Positions 46,016-55,149 of a stretch of 64,000 nt of DNA are shown piece by piece. A program made the position numbers and the translations under genes. Below the pieces are notes generated by a model that did not search any database, was not told where the DNA came from, and saw nothing but the letters and a program-made list of their open reading frames with translations. Position 1 is the stretch's first letter, and every line of letters starts with the position of its first letter. Source of the stretch: Paraburkholderia elongata (GTDB lineage Bacteria; Pseudomonadota; Gammaproteobacteria; Burkholderiales; Burkholderiaceae); NCBI RefSeq assembly GCF_013177735.1, contig NZ_WOEZ01000210.1, forward strand, positions 150,950 through 214,949. Reading direction: 5' to 3'.

Positions 46016-46969
46016 ATGGATCGCCTGGAGGCAATGTCAATTCTGGTGGCCGCGGCGGAAACCGGCAGTTTTTCGGCCGCGAGCCGCAAACTGGGCACGC
46101 CGCTGCCCACCGTCAGCCGTAAAGTCGCGGAGCTCGAAGCGCATCTGAACGCGCGACTGCTGGTGCGCTCCACGCGCAAGCTGACCTTGACCGACGCAGG
46201 CGCGGCCTACCTCGCCGCCTGCAAGCAGATCCTCGAACAGGTGAGCGAAGCCGAAAGCGCGGCCGCAGGCGAGTACAGCACGCCGCGCGGCGAACTCGTC
46301 GTCACGGCGCCGATGGTGTTCGGACGCCTGCATCTGCTGCCCATCATCAACGACTTCCTCGCGACGTTCCCCGAAATCGCCGTGCGTCTGGTGCTTGCTG
46401 ACCGTACGCTGCATCTGCTCGACGAACATATCGACGTTGCGTTGCGCATCGGCAAACTGCCCGACAGCAGCATGGTCGCGACCCAGGTCGGCACGGTGGG
46501 CCGGGTGGTCTGCGCCAGTCCGCGTTACCTCGCGCAAGCCGGCAAGCCGGACACGCCCGCCGATCTCGCCCGCTTCGCTTGCGTGATTGCCGACTCGTTG
46601 CCGTCCGGGCCGATCTGGACCTTCGCGCCGCGTGGCGCGAAACAGCAAGCCGTGCCGATCCGTCCGCGCCTGTCCGTCAATACCGTGGAAGCCGCCATCG
46701 ACGCGGCTATCGCAGGCGTCGGCCTCACGCACGTGCTCTCATACCAGGCCGCGCGGGCCGTCGAAGAAGGCAAGCTGCAACTGGTGCTACGGGACTTCGA
46801 ACCCGAACCGATACCGGTCAGCCTGATGCACGCGGGACAAGGGCCATTGCCGCTGAAAACGCGCAGCTTCATCGACTTCGCGGTGCCGCGCTTGCGCGCT
46901 GCGCTGAGCAGCGACAAGGACAGGCTGCACGGAGGCAGCGCGGCGCGCGTAGCCGTCCCGCCCCCTTGA
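46016..46969 (+). CDS. LysR-family regulator, divergent from the AhpD-like gene
   Basis: Transcription factor of 317 residues. It begins MDRLEAMSILVAAAETGSFSAASRKLGTPLPTVSRKVAELE with the helix-turn-helix, then LVRSTRKLTLTDAG. The effector domain contains LRIGKLPDSSMVATQVG and the family C-terminus. GAGAGG five bases before the ATG at 46016 sets the start. The 154-bp gap to the AhpD-like gene contains GGTATGCGGATACC at 45929-45942, a short inverted repeat that could be its site. Confidence 0.88.
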   Translation: MDRLEAMSILVAAAETGSFSAASRKLGTPLPTVSRKVAELEAHLNARLLVRSTRKLTLTDAGAAYLAACKQILEQVSEAESAAAGEYSTPRGELVVTAPMVFGRLHLLPIINDFLATFPEIAVRLVLADRTLHLLDEHIDVALRIGKLPDSSMVATQVGTVGRVVCASPRYLAQAGKPDTPADLARFACVIADSLPSGPIWTFAPRGAKQQAVPIRPRLSVNTVEAAIDAAIAGVGLTHVLSYQAARAVEEGKLQLVLRDFEPEPIPVSLMHAGQGPLPLKTRSFIDFAVPRLRAALSSDKDRLHGGSAARVAVPPP

Positions 46970-47211
46970 ATCTTTGCAGGCTTTCGGCCCTCCCCGCAGC
47001 GCCCTTTCACAAACCTGTGCTTAAATCCGCACTTCGTGCTGCTGCGTTTGTACCGGATGGCTGAACGAGCGGTGCGCTCTCCCACCGTCCGGCAGGAACC
47101 GGCCATGCGTGACATGTTCGCAACGCACGTCGGCTGGGCAGGCTGGGCAGGCTGGGTGGACCGGGCGCCGACTGTTTCAAATCCCTTCATAGCATCAAGA
47201 GGAGCGTGGTT

Positions 47212-48231
47212 GTGTGGCATTTTCCGGTTGCTATTCCACCCTCGCTGGGCGTGTGGGCCGTATTCATGAGCGTGCTCGTCACTCAACTCGGCCTGCCAAT
47301 TCCAGCGGCGCCGATGCTGATCCTCGGCGGAACCATGGCCGCCATGGGACAGACCTCTTACGCCAGCGTCATTGGCGCCGCCGTCTGCGCCACGCTGATT
47401 GCAGACTCGCTATGGTTTTTCACGGGACGGACGTACGGCCGGCGGTTGCTGAATCATCTGGTGCGCTTCTCGCTGTCGCTCGACACCACCGTGCGCGTCG
47501 CACGCAATACCTATGAACGGTACGGCGCGCCGATTCTCACCGTCGCGAAGTTCCTGCCCGGCCTCGGTCTGATCTCGGCGCCGCTGCTCGGCACCACGCC
47601 AATCAACGTCGGCGTGTTTCTGCTGTGGGATTTTGTCGGCGCGGCGCTGTGGGCCAGCGTATGGGTGATCGGTGGCGCGGCGCTTCACGATCAGATCGTG
47701 CAGCTCGTTCTGCTCGTGCGCCATAACGGCGGCACGATTTTCGACGCGTTCGCGGCGATTTTCATTGCCGCGCTTCTGTATCGCTGGGTGCGCCGTTGGC
47801 AGTTTCGCCGCTGGCTCGCGCATGTACGCATCTCGCCGGAGCAACTCGACGAATTGATGAAATCCAATGAGCCGCCGCTGATCCTCGATGCGCGGCCACG
47901 CAGCATACGCGCGAAAGAATCGCACCGGATTGCGGGCGCGCAGTTGCTGGATCTCGATTCGCCGGAGCCGCTGCGTCCCGAGTTGCTGAAGCGGCCGATT
48001 GTCGTCTACTGCGTCTGTCCTAACGAAGCGACGGCCAAGCGGATCGTCAATCAGCTGCATCGAAAGAATATCCATCACGTCAAAGCGCTCAAGGGCGGCC
48101 TTGACGCGTGGGAAAAACGCGGTTATCCGGTCGAGCCGCTGCCGCCCGACTTCGAGACGGCGATGGCCCATATGCTAGAAGACGAAGTCGACGAGGGCGA
48201 GTACACCGTGCGGGCGAGATTGGCGAAATGA
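47212..48231 (+). CDS. DedA-family membrane protein fused to a rhodanese domain
   Basis: The 339-residue protein has two parts. Residues 1-195 form a DedA/VTT-type membrane domain with the typical FLPGLGLISAPLLGTTPINVGVFLLWDFVGAALWA region near 108. Residues 205-320 form a rhodanese-like domain with LILDARP and the loop VYCVCPNEATAK, where a Cys would carry sulfur. AGGAG lies seven bases before GTG at 47212, but only one base before GTG at 47206, so 47212 is preferred. DedA proteins act in lipid transport and envelope homeostasis. The fused rhodanese role is unknown. Confidence 0.85.
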   Translation: MWHFPVAIPPSLGVWAVFMSVLVTQLGLPIPAAPMLILGGTMAAMGQTSYASVIGAAVCATLIADSLWFFTGRTYGRRLLNHLVRFSLSLDTTVRVARNTYERYGAPILTVAKFLPGLGLISAPLLGTTPINVGVFLLWDFVGAALWASVWVIGGAALHDQIVQLVLLVRHNGGTIFDAFAAIFIAALLYRWVRRWQFRRWLAHVRISPEQLDELMKSNEPPLILDARPRSIRAKESHRIAGAQLLDLDSPEPLRPELLKRPIVVYCVCPNEATAKRIVNQLHRKNIHHVKALKGGLDAWEKRGYPVEPLPPDFETAMAHMLEDEVDEGEYTVRARLAK

Positions 48232-48305
48232 CGATGGGAACCGCAGGCGCTTGAACCCACGCCTCGAACACCATGGGGCCGCATTAAAAACCGCTTGCGC
48301 ATCAC

Positions 48306-48351
48306 CCTCAATGTGTGCAACATGCATATATGCATGTTGCACACATTGAGG
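48306..48351. promoter_or_regulatory. Perfect 46-bp palindrome over the MarR ribosome-binding site
   Basis: Twenty-three bases from 48306 are followed by their exact reverse complement to 48351, with no mismatch and no spacer. The right arm ends in GAGG, which is the ribosome-binding site seven bases before the ATG at 48359. It can act as a dimer or tetramer operator for the MarR protein, and in RNA it would sequester the translation start. Confidence 0.85.
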
Positions 48352-48358
48352 TGCCCCT

Positions 48359-48892
48359 ATGACGCAGCGCACAGAGAACCTGCTTGGCGTGCTCGCCCTG
48401 CTAGTCACGGACGAGATGAACGCGCAGCCTGCCGTGGCAGCGCTCGCGGGCCCCACTGCCCGCGCCATGCTCAACGCGGTCGGTCAATATCCCGATTCAT
48501 CCATTGAAGTATTGCGCGAGGCGGTCGATCTTTCGCATCCGGCCGCGGTCCGCGCCGTTGCGGGTCTGGTGGAGGCGGGTCTCGTCGAGAAGAAATCCGG
48601 CACGGATAAACGTTCCGTCGCGCTCGCCTTGACCGCGTCCGGCAAGCGCGAAGCCAAGCGCCTCCAAACGGCACGCGACCGGATGCTCCAACGCATCGTC
48701 GGGCAGCTCGACGAGCGCGAACGCGACGTGCTCGAAAGCCTGCTGATCAAGATCCTGTGGAATGAGACCCGCGATCCAGCGCACGCCATGCAACTATGCC
48801 GCCTCTGCGACGACGGTCCCTGCCTGAAAGCCGGCTGCCCGGTCGAATGCCGCGAACAGGGTCTGCCCATGCCCGCGCGGAGCAGCACATGA
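48359..48892 (+). CDS. MarR-family regulator with a Cys-rich C-terminus
   Basis: Winged-helix regulator of 177 residues. The helix-turn-helix region reads SIEVLREAVDLSHPAAVRAVAGLVEAGLVEKKSG, then KRSVALALTASGKREAKRL. The C-terminal end CRLCDDGPCLKAGCPVEC has five Cys within 18 residues, spaced CxxC, x4, x4, x3. These could bind a metal or sense oxidation. GAGG lies inside the palindrome before the ATG. The stop overlaps the start of an MFS transporter by four bases, so both are translated from one message and probably under the regulator's own control. Confidence 0.85.
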   Translation: MTQRTENLLGVLALLVTDEMNAQPAVAALAGPTARAMLNAVGQYPDSSIEVLREAVDLSHPAAVRAVAGLVEAGLVEKKSGTDKRSVALALTASGKREAKRLQTARDRMLQRIVGQLDERERDVLESLLIKILWNETRDPAHAMQLCRLCDDGPCLKAGCPVECREQGLPMPARSST

Positions 48893-50085
48893 ATGCCGCC
48901 GCGCCGGTGCGCTGGCCGGCGATCGCCGCGTTGACCGCGGTCTCGGCGCTCTCGCAGATCGGCCAGTTCGGCATCGGCTTCATGGTGCTGCCCGTGTGGT
49001 TGGCTCATCACGGTCTCGACGCACCGCGCGCCGGCCTCTTCTCCGCTTCGCAATGGACCGGCATGCTGGCCGGCCTGTTGCTCGCGCCGTGGCTGGTGGA
49101 GCGTATCGGCGCGAAGCGCACGGTATCGCTGGGTCTCGCCGCCACGGTTGTTGCGTTCGCCACGATGAACGCGCTGTGGTGGCCGTTGTGGCTCGTGCCC
49201 GGCCTGTTGACCGGGCTCGGCATCGGTTTGCGCTGGATCGCTAATGAAACGTGGCTCTACCGGCTCGTGCCGCCTGAGTCGAGCGGACGTGTGGTGGGCG
49301 TGCACGAAGCGCTGATTGCCACCGCAGGCGTAATTGGCCCGGCATTGGCGGTGTGGTGCGCAGTCGACGGACGCATCACGTTCGCAGCCGGCGCGGCCTT
49401 CACGTTTGCGGCGGCCCTTCCACTGTGGCTGACCGCGTCGGACGATCGGCGCACTGCTGTTAAAGCAGCACGGCCTGCGCCAAAAACCCGTGCTCAAAAA
49501 AGCGCCCCGATCGGCCCATTGGTCAGCCTCGGCATGGTGGTCGTCGCGGCAGGCGGCATCGGCGATGGCGCGCTCTACGGCCTTTTCCCGCTCTTTGCCG
49601 ACGCCCACGGCCTCAGCACCACACAGACGGCCACACTACTCACGCTATTCGGTATCGGCGGCATGGCGCTGCAATTTCCGGTCGGCTGGTTCGCCGATCG
49701 CGCGGGCCTGGCCGCCACGGTGATCGTCTGCGCCGCGCTCAGCACGCTGGCCATCTGCGGTTTCGCGCTTGCCGCGCCCGCCTCATGGCTCGCTGACGCG
49801 AGCGCGTTGCTGCTCGGCGGCATGAACAGCGCGTACATCACACTCGGCATGGTCGCGGCGGCATGCAGCGACAAGGCCGCGCTCACGCGCAACATGCGGC
49901 TCGTGTCGCTCACCTTCACTGCAAGTTCGATTGTGGGGCCGCTCATCGCCGGTTTCGCCATGAAAGCGCGCGGCAGCGATATGCTGATGTGGCAACTGGC
50001 GATCATGAGCGGCGCGCTCGTTGCCTACACGCTCGGCTTACGCGAAGGCCGGCGTCAACCCGATCGATCGTCGTCGATGGGCTGA
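48889..50085 (+). CDS. MFS transporter coupled to a MarR regulator
   Basis: Inner-membrane permease of 398 residues with about twelve hydrophobic segments. FGIGFMVLPVWLAHHGL near residue 22 and GLGIGLRWIANETWLYRLVPPESSGRVVGVHEALI near 105 match the YcaD-like group of MFS transporters. The ATG overlaps the MarR stop as ATGA, and translation from further upstream is unlikely. Coupling to a MarR gene with a Cys-rich tail suggests export of a toxic or reactive compound. The substrate is unknown. Confidence 0.85.
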   Translation: MNAAAPVRWPAIAALTAVSALSQIGQFGIGFMVLPVWLAHHGLDAPRAGLFSASQWTGMLAGLLLAPWLVERIGAKRTVSLGLAATVVAFATMNALWWPLWLVPGLLTGLGIGLRWIANETWLYRLVPPESSGRVVGVHEALIATAGVIGPALAVWCAVDGRITFAAGAAFTFAAALPLWLTASDDRRTAVKAARPAPKTRAQKSAPIGPLVSLGMVVVAAGGIGDGALYGLFPLFADAHGLSTTQTATLLTLFGIGGMALQFPVGWFADRAGLAATVIVCAALSTLAICGFALAAPASWLADASALLLGGMNSAYITLGMVAAACSDKAALTRNMRLVSLTFTASSIVGPLIAGFAMKARGSDMLMWQLAIMSGALVAYTLGLREGRRQPDRSSSMG

Positions 50086-50142
50086 GCCTGGACCTAGCCG
50101 GCTGTGTTTCAAGCCGGTTATGTTTTTAGCCGATTGAAGCGC

Positions 50143-51105
50143 CTAGCGTTCAGCCACTTTCCTCTGCCGCCAAAGACACAACAGATCGCACGCAATATGC
50201 GCGGCGGCAATCGCCGTGATCTCGCTCTGGTCATAAGCGGGCGCCACTTCCACCACATCCGCGCCCACCAGATTCAACGCACCGAGCCCACGCACTATGG
50301 CCAGCCCCTGTGCCGACGACAAACCGCCCGCCACCGGCGTACCCGTGCCTGGCGCGAACGCCGGATCGAGACAGTCGATATCGAAGGTCAGATACGCGGG
50401 CCGCTCGCCGACAATCGACGTGATCCGCTCTACCGCCGCCCGCGTGCCGTGTTCGTGGACCCATGCGGCGTCGAGGATATTGATCCCCATGAAATCATCG
50501 TTCCACGTGCGAATGCCGACCTGAACCGAGGTCTTCGGATCGATCAACCCGTCTTTCACCGCCTTGTAAAACATCGAGCCGTGATTCAGGCTGTCCGGGC
50601 TGTCGTCGGCCCAGGTATCGCAGTGGGCGTCGAAATGGATCAGCGAGAGCGGCTTGCCATACTTCTCCGCATGCGCAATCAGCAGCGGATACGTAATGTA
50701 GTGATCGCCGCCGAGCGTCAGCATCTTCGCATCCGAGCGCAGGATCGTGCGTGCATGGTCGACGATCGACTCCTTGATCGTCATGGGATTGTGCGCGTCG
50801 AACCAGCAGTCGCCGTAGTCCGTCACTGCGAGATCGTCGAACGGATTGAAGCCCCACGGATAGGGATGCAACTCCGACAACTGCACGCTCGCCGCGCGCA
50901 CCGCCGCGGGGCCAAGACGCGCGCCTGAGCGGAACGTGGTGGCCAGATCGAGCGGCACGCCGGAAACCACGACGTCGACACCGTCGAGTTCGCGAGTGTA
51001 TTTGCGGCGCATGAACGACAACACACCCGCATAGGTGTTTTCGATCGACGAGCCATAGAGCGACGAACGACGGATCGCGCCGTCGCCATAAACGAGTTCA
51101 GTCAT
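50143..51105 (-). CDS. speB: Agmatinase / ureohydrolase
   Basis: Manganese enzyme hydrolysing agmatine to putrescine and urea. The 320-residue protein has the ureohydrolase metal-site motifs GGDHYITYP near residue 150, SLIHFDAHCDTW near 173, and LTFDIDCLDPAFAPGTGTPVAGG near 255. The ATG at 51105 gives the family length. Guanidinobutyrase is an alternative within the same family. It is followed upstream on the minus strand by PuuC and PuuR genes. The putrescine product fits the polyamine operon on the other side. Confidence 0.85.
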   Translation of the reverse strand: MTELVYGDGAIRRSSLYGSSIENTYAGVLSFMRRKYTRELDGVDVVVSGVPLDLATTFRSGARLGPAAVRAASVQLSELHPYPWGFNPFDDLAVTDYGDCWFDAHNPMTIKESIVDHARTILRSDAKMLTLGGDHYITYPLLIAHAEKYGKPLSLIHFDAHCDTWADDSPDSLNHGSMFYKAVKDGLIDPKTSVQVGIRTWNDDFMGINILDAAWVHEHGTRAAVERITSIVGERPAYLTFDIDCLDPAFAPGTGTPVAGGLSSAQGLAIVRGLGALNLVGADVVEVAPAYDQSEITAIAAAHIACDLLCLWRQRKVAER

Positions 51106-51241
51106 GGATGACCTGATACCTGATAAACATGCCGGAGCCGCACGCGGGGCTTCCAGGTGATGCGTGCGACGTCCGGCCTCGGATTCATTGGGAACGCAGC
51201 GGCGCCTATGAGGCACGCCGCCGCGCTGGCTTGCGAATCCT

Positions 51242-52735
51242 TTAGCGCAGCCGAACGAGCGTGGACTTCAGCTCGGTGTACTTCTCCAACGCGTGCAACG
51301 ACTTGTCGCGGCCGTTGCCCGATTGCTTGTAGCCGCCGAACGGGAAGTTCATGTCCCCGCCTTCGTCGTAGCAATTGACCCAAACCGTACCGGCACGCAG
51401 CTTGCGCGACACTTCGTGCGCGGTGGTCAGGTTCGAGGTCCACACGGCAGCGGCAAGACCGTATTCGCTATCGTTAGCGATCTTGATCGCTTCTTCAACC
51501 GTGTCGAACGTAATCACCGACAACACCGGCCCAAAGATTTCCTCGCGCGCAACCTTCGCGCCGGAAGCCGGGATCTCGAAGATGGTCGGTTCGATATAGA
51601 AGCCGCCGGTCTCCTGCTTGACGCGCGACCCACCCAGCAGCAGCTTCGCTTCGGCGCGGCCCGCTTCGATATAACCGAGCACGCGTTCGAGTTGCACGTT
51701 ATCGACGATCGCGCCCATCGAGGTTTGCGGATCGAGCGGGTTGCCCGGCGTGTAGCTGCGTGCGGCGGCGATCAGCTTGTCGAGGAACACGTCCTTGATG
51801 TCGCGATGCACGAGCAGGCGCGAACCGGCGGTGCACATTTCGCCCATGTTGTAGAAGATCGCGCCGGCCGCCGCATTGGCTGCACGGTCGAGGTCGGGGC
51901 AATCGGGCATCACGATGTTCGGCGACTTGCCGCCGAGTTCGAGCCAGACGCGCTTCAGGTTCGACTGGCCGGCGTATTGCATGATCAGCTTGCCGACGTT
52001 GGTCGAGCCGGTGAAGGCGAGGCAGTCCACGTCCTGATGCAGCGCCAGCAGTTTGCCCGGTTCGCCCGCGCCCGGCACCACGTTGAACACACCGGCGGGG
52101 ATGCCCGCGTCCAGCGCGAGCTGCGCGAGCCGAATCGCGGTGAGCGGCGACTTCTCCGAAGGCTTGAGCACGACGCTGTTACCCGCGGCGAGCGCCGGGC
52201 CGAACTTCCACGACGCCATCAGGATCGGGAAATTCCACGGCACCACCGCGGCGACCACGCCGATCGGCTCGCGCGTCACGAGGCCCACCAGATGATGATC
52301 GGCCGGCGCGACTTCGCCGCCGACCTTGTCGATCGCTTCAGCGAACCACTCGACGCAATAGGCCGCGCCAGGCACATCCACCGAGGTGGTGTCGGCGATC
52401 GGCTTGCCTGCGTCCAGCGTTTCCAGTAGCGCGAGTTCGTCCATGTGCTCGCGGATCGACGCAGCCCAGCGCAGGAGAATCGCCTTGCGCTTGCGTGGAT
52501 TGAGGCCGGACCACACGCCGGAATCGAACGCGCGGCGTGCGGCTGCCACGGCGGCGTCGACATCCGCCGCGCCGCTGTCGGCAACCTTGACGAGCAACTT
52601 GCCGTCGATCGGGCTCAGGCAGTCGAAGGTGCGGCCGCCTGCGGCGTCACGGTACTCGCCGTCGATAAACGCACGGCCTTCGATCGAAAGCGTAGCGGCT
52701 TTGTCTTGCCAGAAAGCGAGAGATTTCTTGTCCAT
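51242..52735 (-). CDS. puuC: Gamma-glutamyl-gamma-aminobutyraldehyde dehydrogenase
   Basis: Oxidises gamma-glutamyl-gamma-aminobutyraldehyde, and probably 4-aminobutyraldehyde, in putrescine breakdown. The 497-residue protein has VVPWNFPILMASWK near residue 165, FTGSTNVGKL near 240, LELGGKSPN with catalytic Glu near 265, and GEMCTAGSR with the nucleophile Cys near 299. PuuC-like features include NCYDEGGDMNFPFGGYKQSGNGRDKS near the C-terminus. It lies between the agmatinase and PuuR genes and shares their strand, 89 bp after puuR. Confidence 0.9.
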   Translation of the reverse strand: MDKKSLAFWQDKAATLSIEGRAFIDGEYRDAAGGRTFDCLSPIDGKLLVKVADSGAADVDAAVAAARRAFDSGVWSGLNPRKRKAILLRWAASIREHMDELALLETLDAGKPIADTTSVDVPGAAYCVEWFAEAIDKVGGEVAPADHHLVGLVTREPIGVVAAVVPWNFPILMASWKFGPALAAGNSVVLKPSEKSPLTAIRLAQLALDAGIPAGVFNVVPGAGEPGKLLALHQDVDCLAFTGSTNVGKLIMQYAGQSNLKRVWLELGGKSPNIVMPDCPDLDRAANAAAGAIFYNMGEMCTAGSRLLVHRDIKDVFLDKLIAAARSYTPGNPLDPQTSMGAIVDNVQLERVLGYIEAGRAEAKLLLGGSRVKQETGGFYIEPTIFEIPASGAKVAREEIFGPVLSVITFDTVEEAIKIANDSEYGLAAAVWTSNLTTAHEVSRKLRAGTVWVNCYDEGGDMNFPFGGYKQSGNGRDKSLHALEKYTELKSTLVRLR

Positions 52736-52824
52736 CAGGATGCCTCAATGTTATGCGCTCGACGCACGCCGGCATCGACTTCAGGCGGCTTGGAACTGCG
52801 TCGCGGCGCGTTGGCGCGGAGTCT

Positions 52825-53394
52825 TTAGAACGTGGGCGGCGAATTGGCCGACACGATCTCGCAGAGATGCTCCGCGCTGGGATTGCGAAAACGATGCGGT
52901 AGACGGCTTTCGAAGTAGTAGCTGTCCCCTGGGTCGAGCAGCCACGTGACGCCGTCCACCGTCAGTTCGATCTGACCGCTGACTACCACCCCACCCTCGT
53001 GCCCCTCGTGCTCCAGCATTTCCGGCCCCGTATCCGACAGAGGCTGATAGACCTCGCGCAGAATGCCCATGTTGCGGTCTTTCACACTGGAGCCCGCGAG
53101 ATAGAACTCGATCGACTCATTGCCGAGATTCGGCATGTCGGCGCGGCGCGACACGACCGAGCGTTCCACCTCGACTTCAAAGGTGAAGAACTCGGCGAGA
53201 CTCATCGGTATGCATTCGAGCAGTTTCTTCAGTGACCCAACTGACGGACTCACCCGGTTCTGTTCAATCAACGAGATCGTGCCGTTGGTCACCCCCGCCC
53301 GTTTGGCCAGTTCACGCTGGGACAGGCCATTCTTCTTACGGATGTACTGCAGGCGGGTCGCTACTTCTATGGACATCGCTAGGTTCTCTGACAT
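52825..53394 (-). CDS. puuR: PuuR-like regulator (XRE helix-turn-helix plus cupin)
   Basis: Repressor of putrescine-utilisation genes. The 189-residue protein has an XRE domain at residues 12-68 with LSQRELAKRAGVTNGTISLIEQNRVSPSVGSLKKLL. A cupin domain from about 110 follows, with EHEGHEGGVVVSGQIELTVDGVTWLLDPGDSYYFESRLPHRFRNP. This layout is that of PuuR. Two ATG starts at 53394 and 53376 are possible; the first is used here. It is divergent from the spu/puu operon and upstream of puuC. Confidence 0.88.
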   Translation of the reverse strand: MSENLAMSIEVATRLQYIRKKNGLSQRELAKRAGVTNGTISLIEQNRVSPSVGSLKKLLECIPMSLAEFFTFEVEVERSVVSRRADMPNLGNESIEFYLAGSSVKDRNMGILREVYQPLSDTGPEMLEHEGHEGGVVVSGQIELTVDGVTWLLDPGDSYYFESRLPHRFRNPSAEHLCEIVSANSPPTF

Positions 53395-54322
53395 GGGAAA
53401 CGATCTGGGCGCGTGGGCTCGGGCAACCTGTGCCCGCGAGTGTTGAATATTCTAATCACTTTAATCGTTGCGCCGCTGGGGAAAACCCTGAAAGGATTCC
53501 GAAATATGACGTGCGCAACGAATGTTCCCACGGGCAGGGATTCTAGCGACACCCCCGGGAAAGCCCTGATAAATCTTTTATAAAAATGATTTGACGGCAT
53601 TATTGGCTCGTATACGATGGTTCTCAGGCGATCGTCATGCCGACGTCACGAAACACGAAAGTGTGTTTTTGATGCAGCGAACCCAGTTCGCATCGGTCAG
53701 AGTCGATCAACCCAGCGTGATGTTTCTTTAAACGCCCTGTGCGTTTTTCGAGCAAGCGTTCAATACTTTCAACGCCGCTAGTCGAGTGTAATCGTGAGAG
53801 TCCGAGGCCCTTTGGTGAGATGGAATCGAAGTCAGGCGAGTTGTCCTCGCGCTGACGGCGCCATCGCCGACGGCAGCAACGGCAGCCTTGCGTTCCGCCG
53901 CTTTCTGTCCGTCTTCACGATCCTGTCCCGCCGTTCAGTTCGACGTCACAACTCCATCTCCGCGCGCGCCTTCATTGCCGTGCGCACGGACGAAGTCGCC
54001 TCGCTGCTGCCGTAGCGCCTCCCCCCGTTTTTTGCCGTTCGATTTGTCCGTTTGCGTGAGCGCGCGCTCTCTTGAGTCATGCGTTCGTGTATGTGCGGCG
54101 CCGTCTGCCGCCTACGCACTTCATGCGGATCAGATCAGTTGCGCACCGCAGCGGATCGAATCGAACGGCCACCCTGACTATCACGCGCGGCGCGTTCCGT
54201 TGACGACGACCGCCAGCACTACCCGGTGGCCTGACGCCCTGCGTCCGGTTGCGGAATTGTGCCGCGCTGTGTTTAACGTTGTTCATGCCGCGTCCCGCGG
54301 AGAACACACACGTCTACCTGTT
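53395..54322. promoter_or_regulatory. Long regulatory gap between puuR and the polyamine operon
   Basis: About 930 bp without a convincing gene. AT-rich sequence lies at 53440-53620, next to puuR. TTGACG at 53591-53596 and TACGAT at 53613-53618, 16 bp apart, make a plausible sigma-70 promoter towards the operon. If it is used, the leader before the first gene is about 700 nt. The AT-rich TTTTATAAAA centre near 53580 could be part of a PuuR site. The rest is GC-rich and unassigned. Confidence 0.4.
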
Positions 54323-55117
54323 ATGCGAAACAAACCCCTGGTCGGCATCAGCGCCGACAGAACGATGATGGGAGTCCACCCATCGCACGTCACCGGCGAA
54401 AAGTACATCGCCGCGATCGTGGACGGCTCGCAGGCGCTGGCCATGTTGTTGCCGGCGCTCGGCGAGCGTCAGTCCACCGAGGACGTGCTGGACGCCGTCG
54501 ACGGCTTAATGTTTACCGGCAGCTATTCGAATGTCGAGCCGCACCGCTACGGTGGTCATCCCAGCGCGCCGGGCACGCTGCACGACGCCGCACGCGATGC
54601 GACGACGCTGCCGCTTCTACGCGCGGCGATCGCCGCAGGCGTGCCGGTGCTGGCGGTATGCCGGGGCTTCCAGGAAATGAACGTGGTGTTCGGCGGGACG
54701 TTGCATCAAAGCGTTCACGCGGTGGCCGGCTTGAACGACCATCGCGAGAACAAGGAAGACGACCTCGACGTGCAGTACGCACCGTCGCATTCGATCACGC
54801 TGACGCAGGGCGGCTTGTTGCAGCGCCTCGCGGGCGGCACGAATGAAGCGCGTGTGAATTCATTGCACGGTCAGGGCGTCGAGCGGTTGGGCGTGGGTCT
54901 GGTGGCTGAAGCCACCGCGCCGGACGGATTGATCGAAGCGGTGAGTGTGAAAGATGCGCGTGCCTTCGCGCTGGGTGTGCAGTGGCACCCGGAATGGAAG
55001 CATGCCAGCGACGCGCTTTCCACCGCGATCTTTCGTGCCTTCGGCGACGCCTGCCGCGATCGAATGCGCACCAAGGCCGGCTATGGCGCGGCATCCGCCG
55101 CCGCCACGCATGCCTGA
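54323..55117 (+). CDS. puuD: Gamma-glutamyl-GABA hydrolase (class I glutamine-amidotransferase-like)
   Basis: Hydrolyses gamma-glutamyl-GABA to GABA and glutamate, the last gamma-glutamyl step of putrescine breakdown. The 264-residue protein has VDGLMFTGSYSNVEP near residue 55, the nucleophile elbow AVCRGFQEMNV with Cys near 113, and QWHPEW with His and Glu near 222. The ATG at 54323 starts MRNKPLVGISAD, the usual N-terminus; longer readings lack similarity. Equivalent to SpuA of Pseudomonas. It opens a same-strand series ending with the DUF3138 gene. Confidence 0.88.
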   Translation: MRNKPLVGISADRTMMGVHPSHVTGEKYIAAIVDGSQALAMLLPALGERQSTEDVLDAVDGLMFTGSYSNVEPHRYGGHPSAPGTLHDAARDATTLPLLRAAIAAGVPVLAVCRGFQEMNVVFGGTLHQSVHAVAGLNDHRENKEDDLDVQYAPSHSITLTQGGLLQRLAGGTNEARVNSLHGQGVERLGVGLVAEATAPDGLIEAVSVKDARAFALGVQWHPEWKHASDALSTAIFRAFGDACRDRMRTKAGYGAASAAATHA

Positions 55118-55149
55118 GCCGGTCGCGCACCAAAACTGAGAGAATAACC

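Noticed and set aside
47132..47158. Short repeat GGCTGGGCA, just under three copies, before the DedA-rhodanese gene
   Set aside because: Too short and imperfect to be given a role; probably simple slippage.
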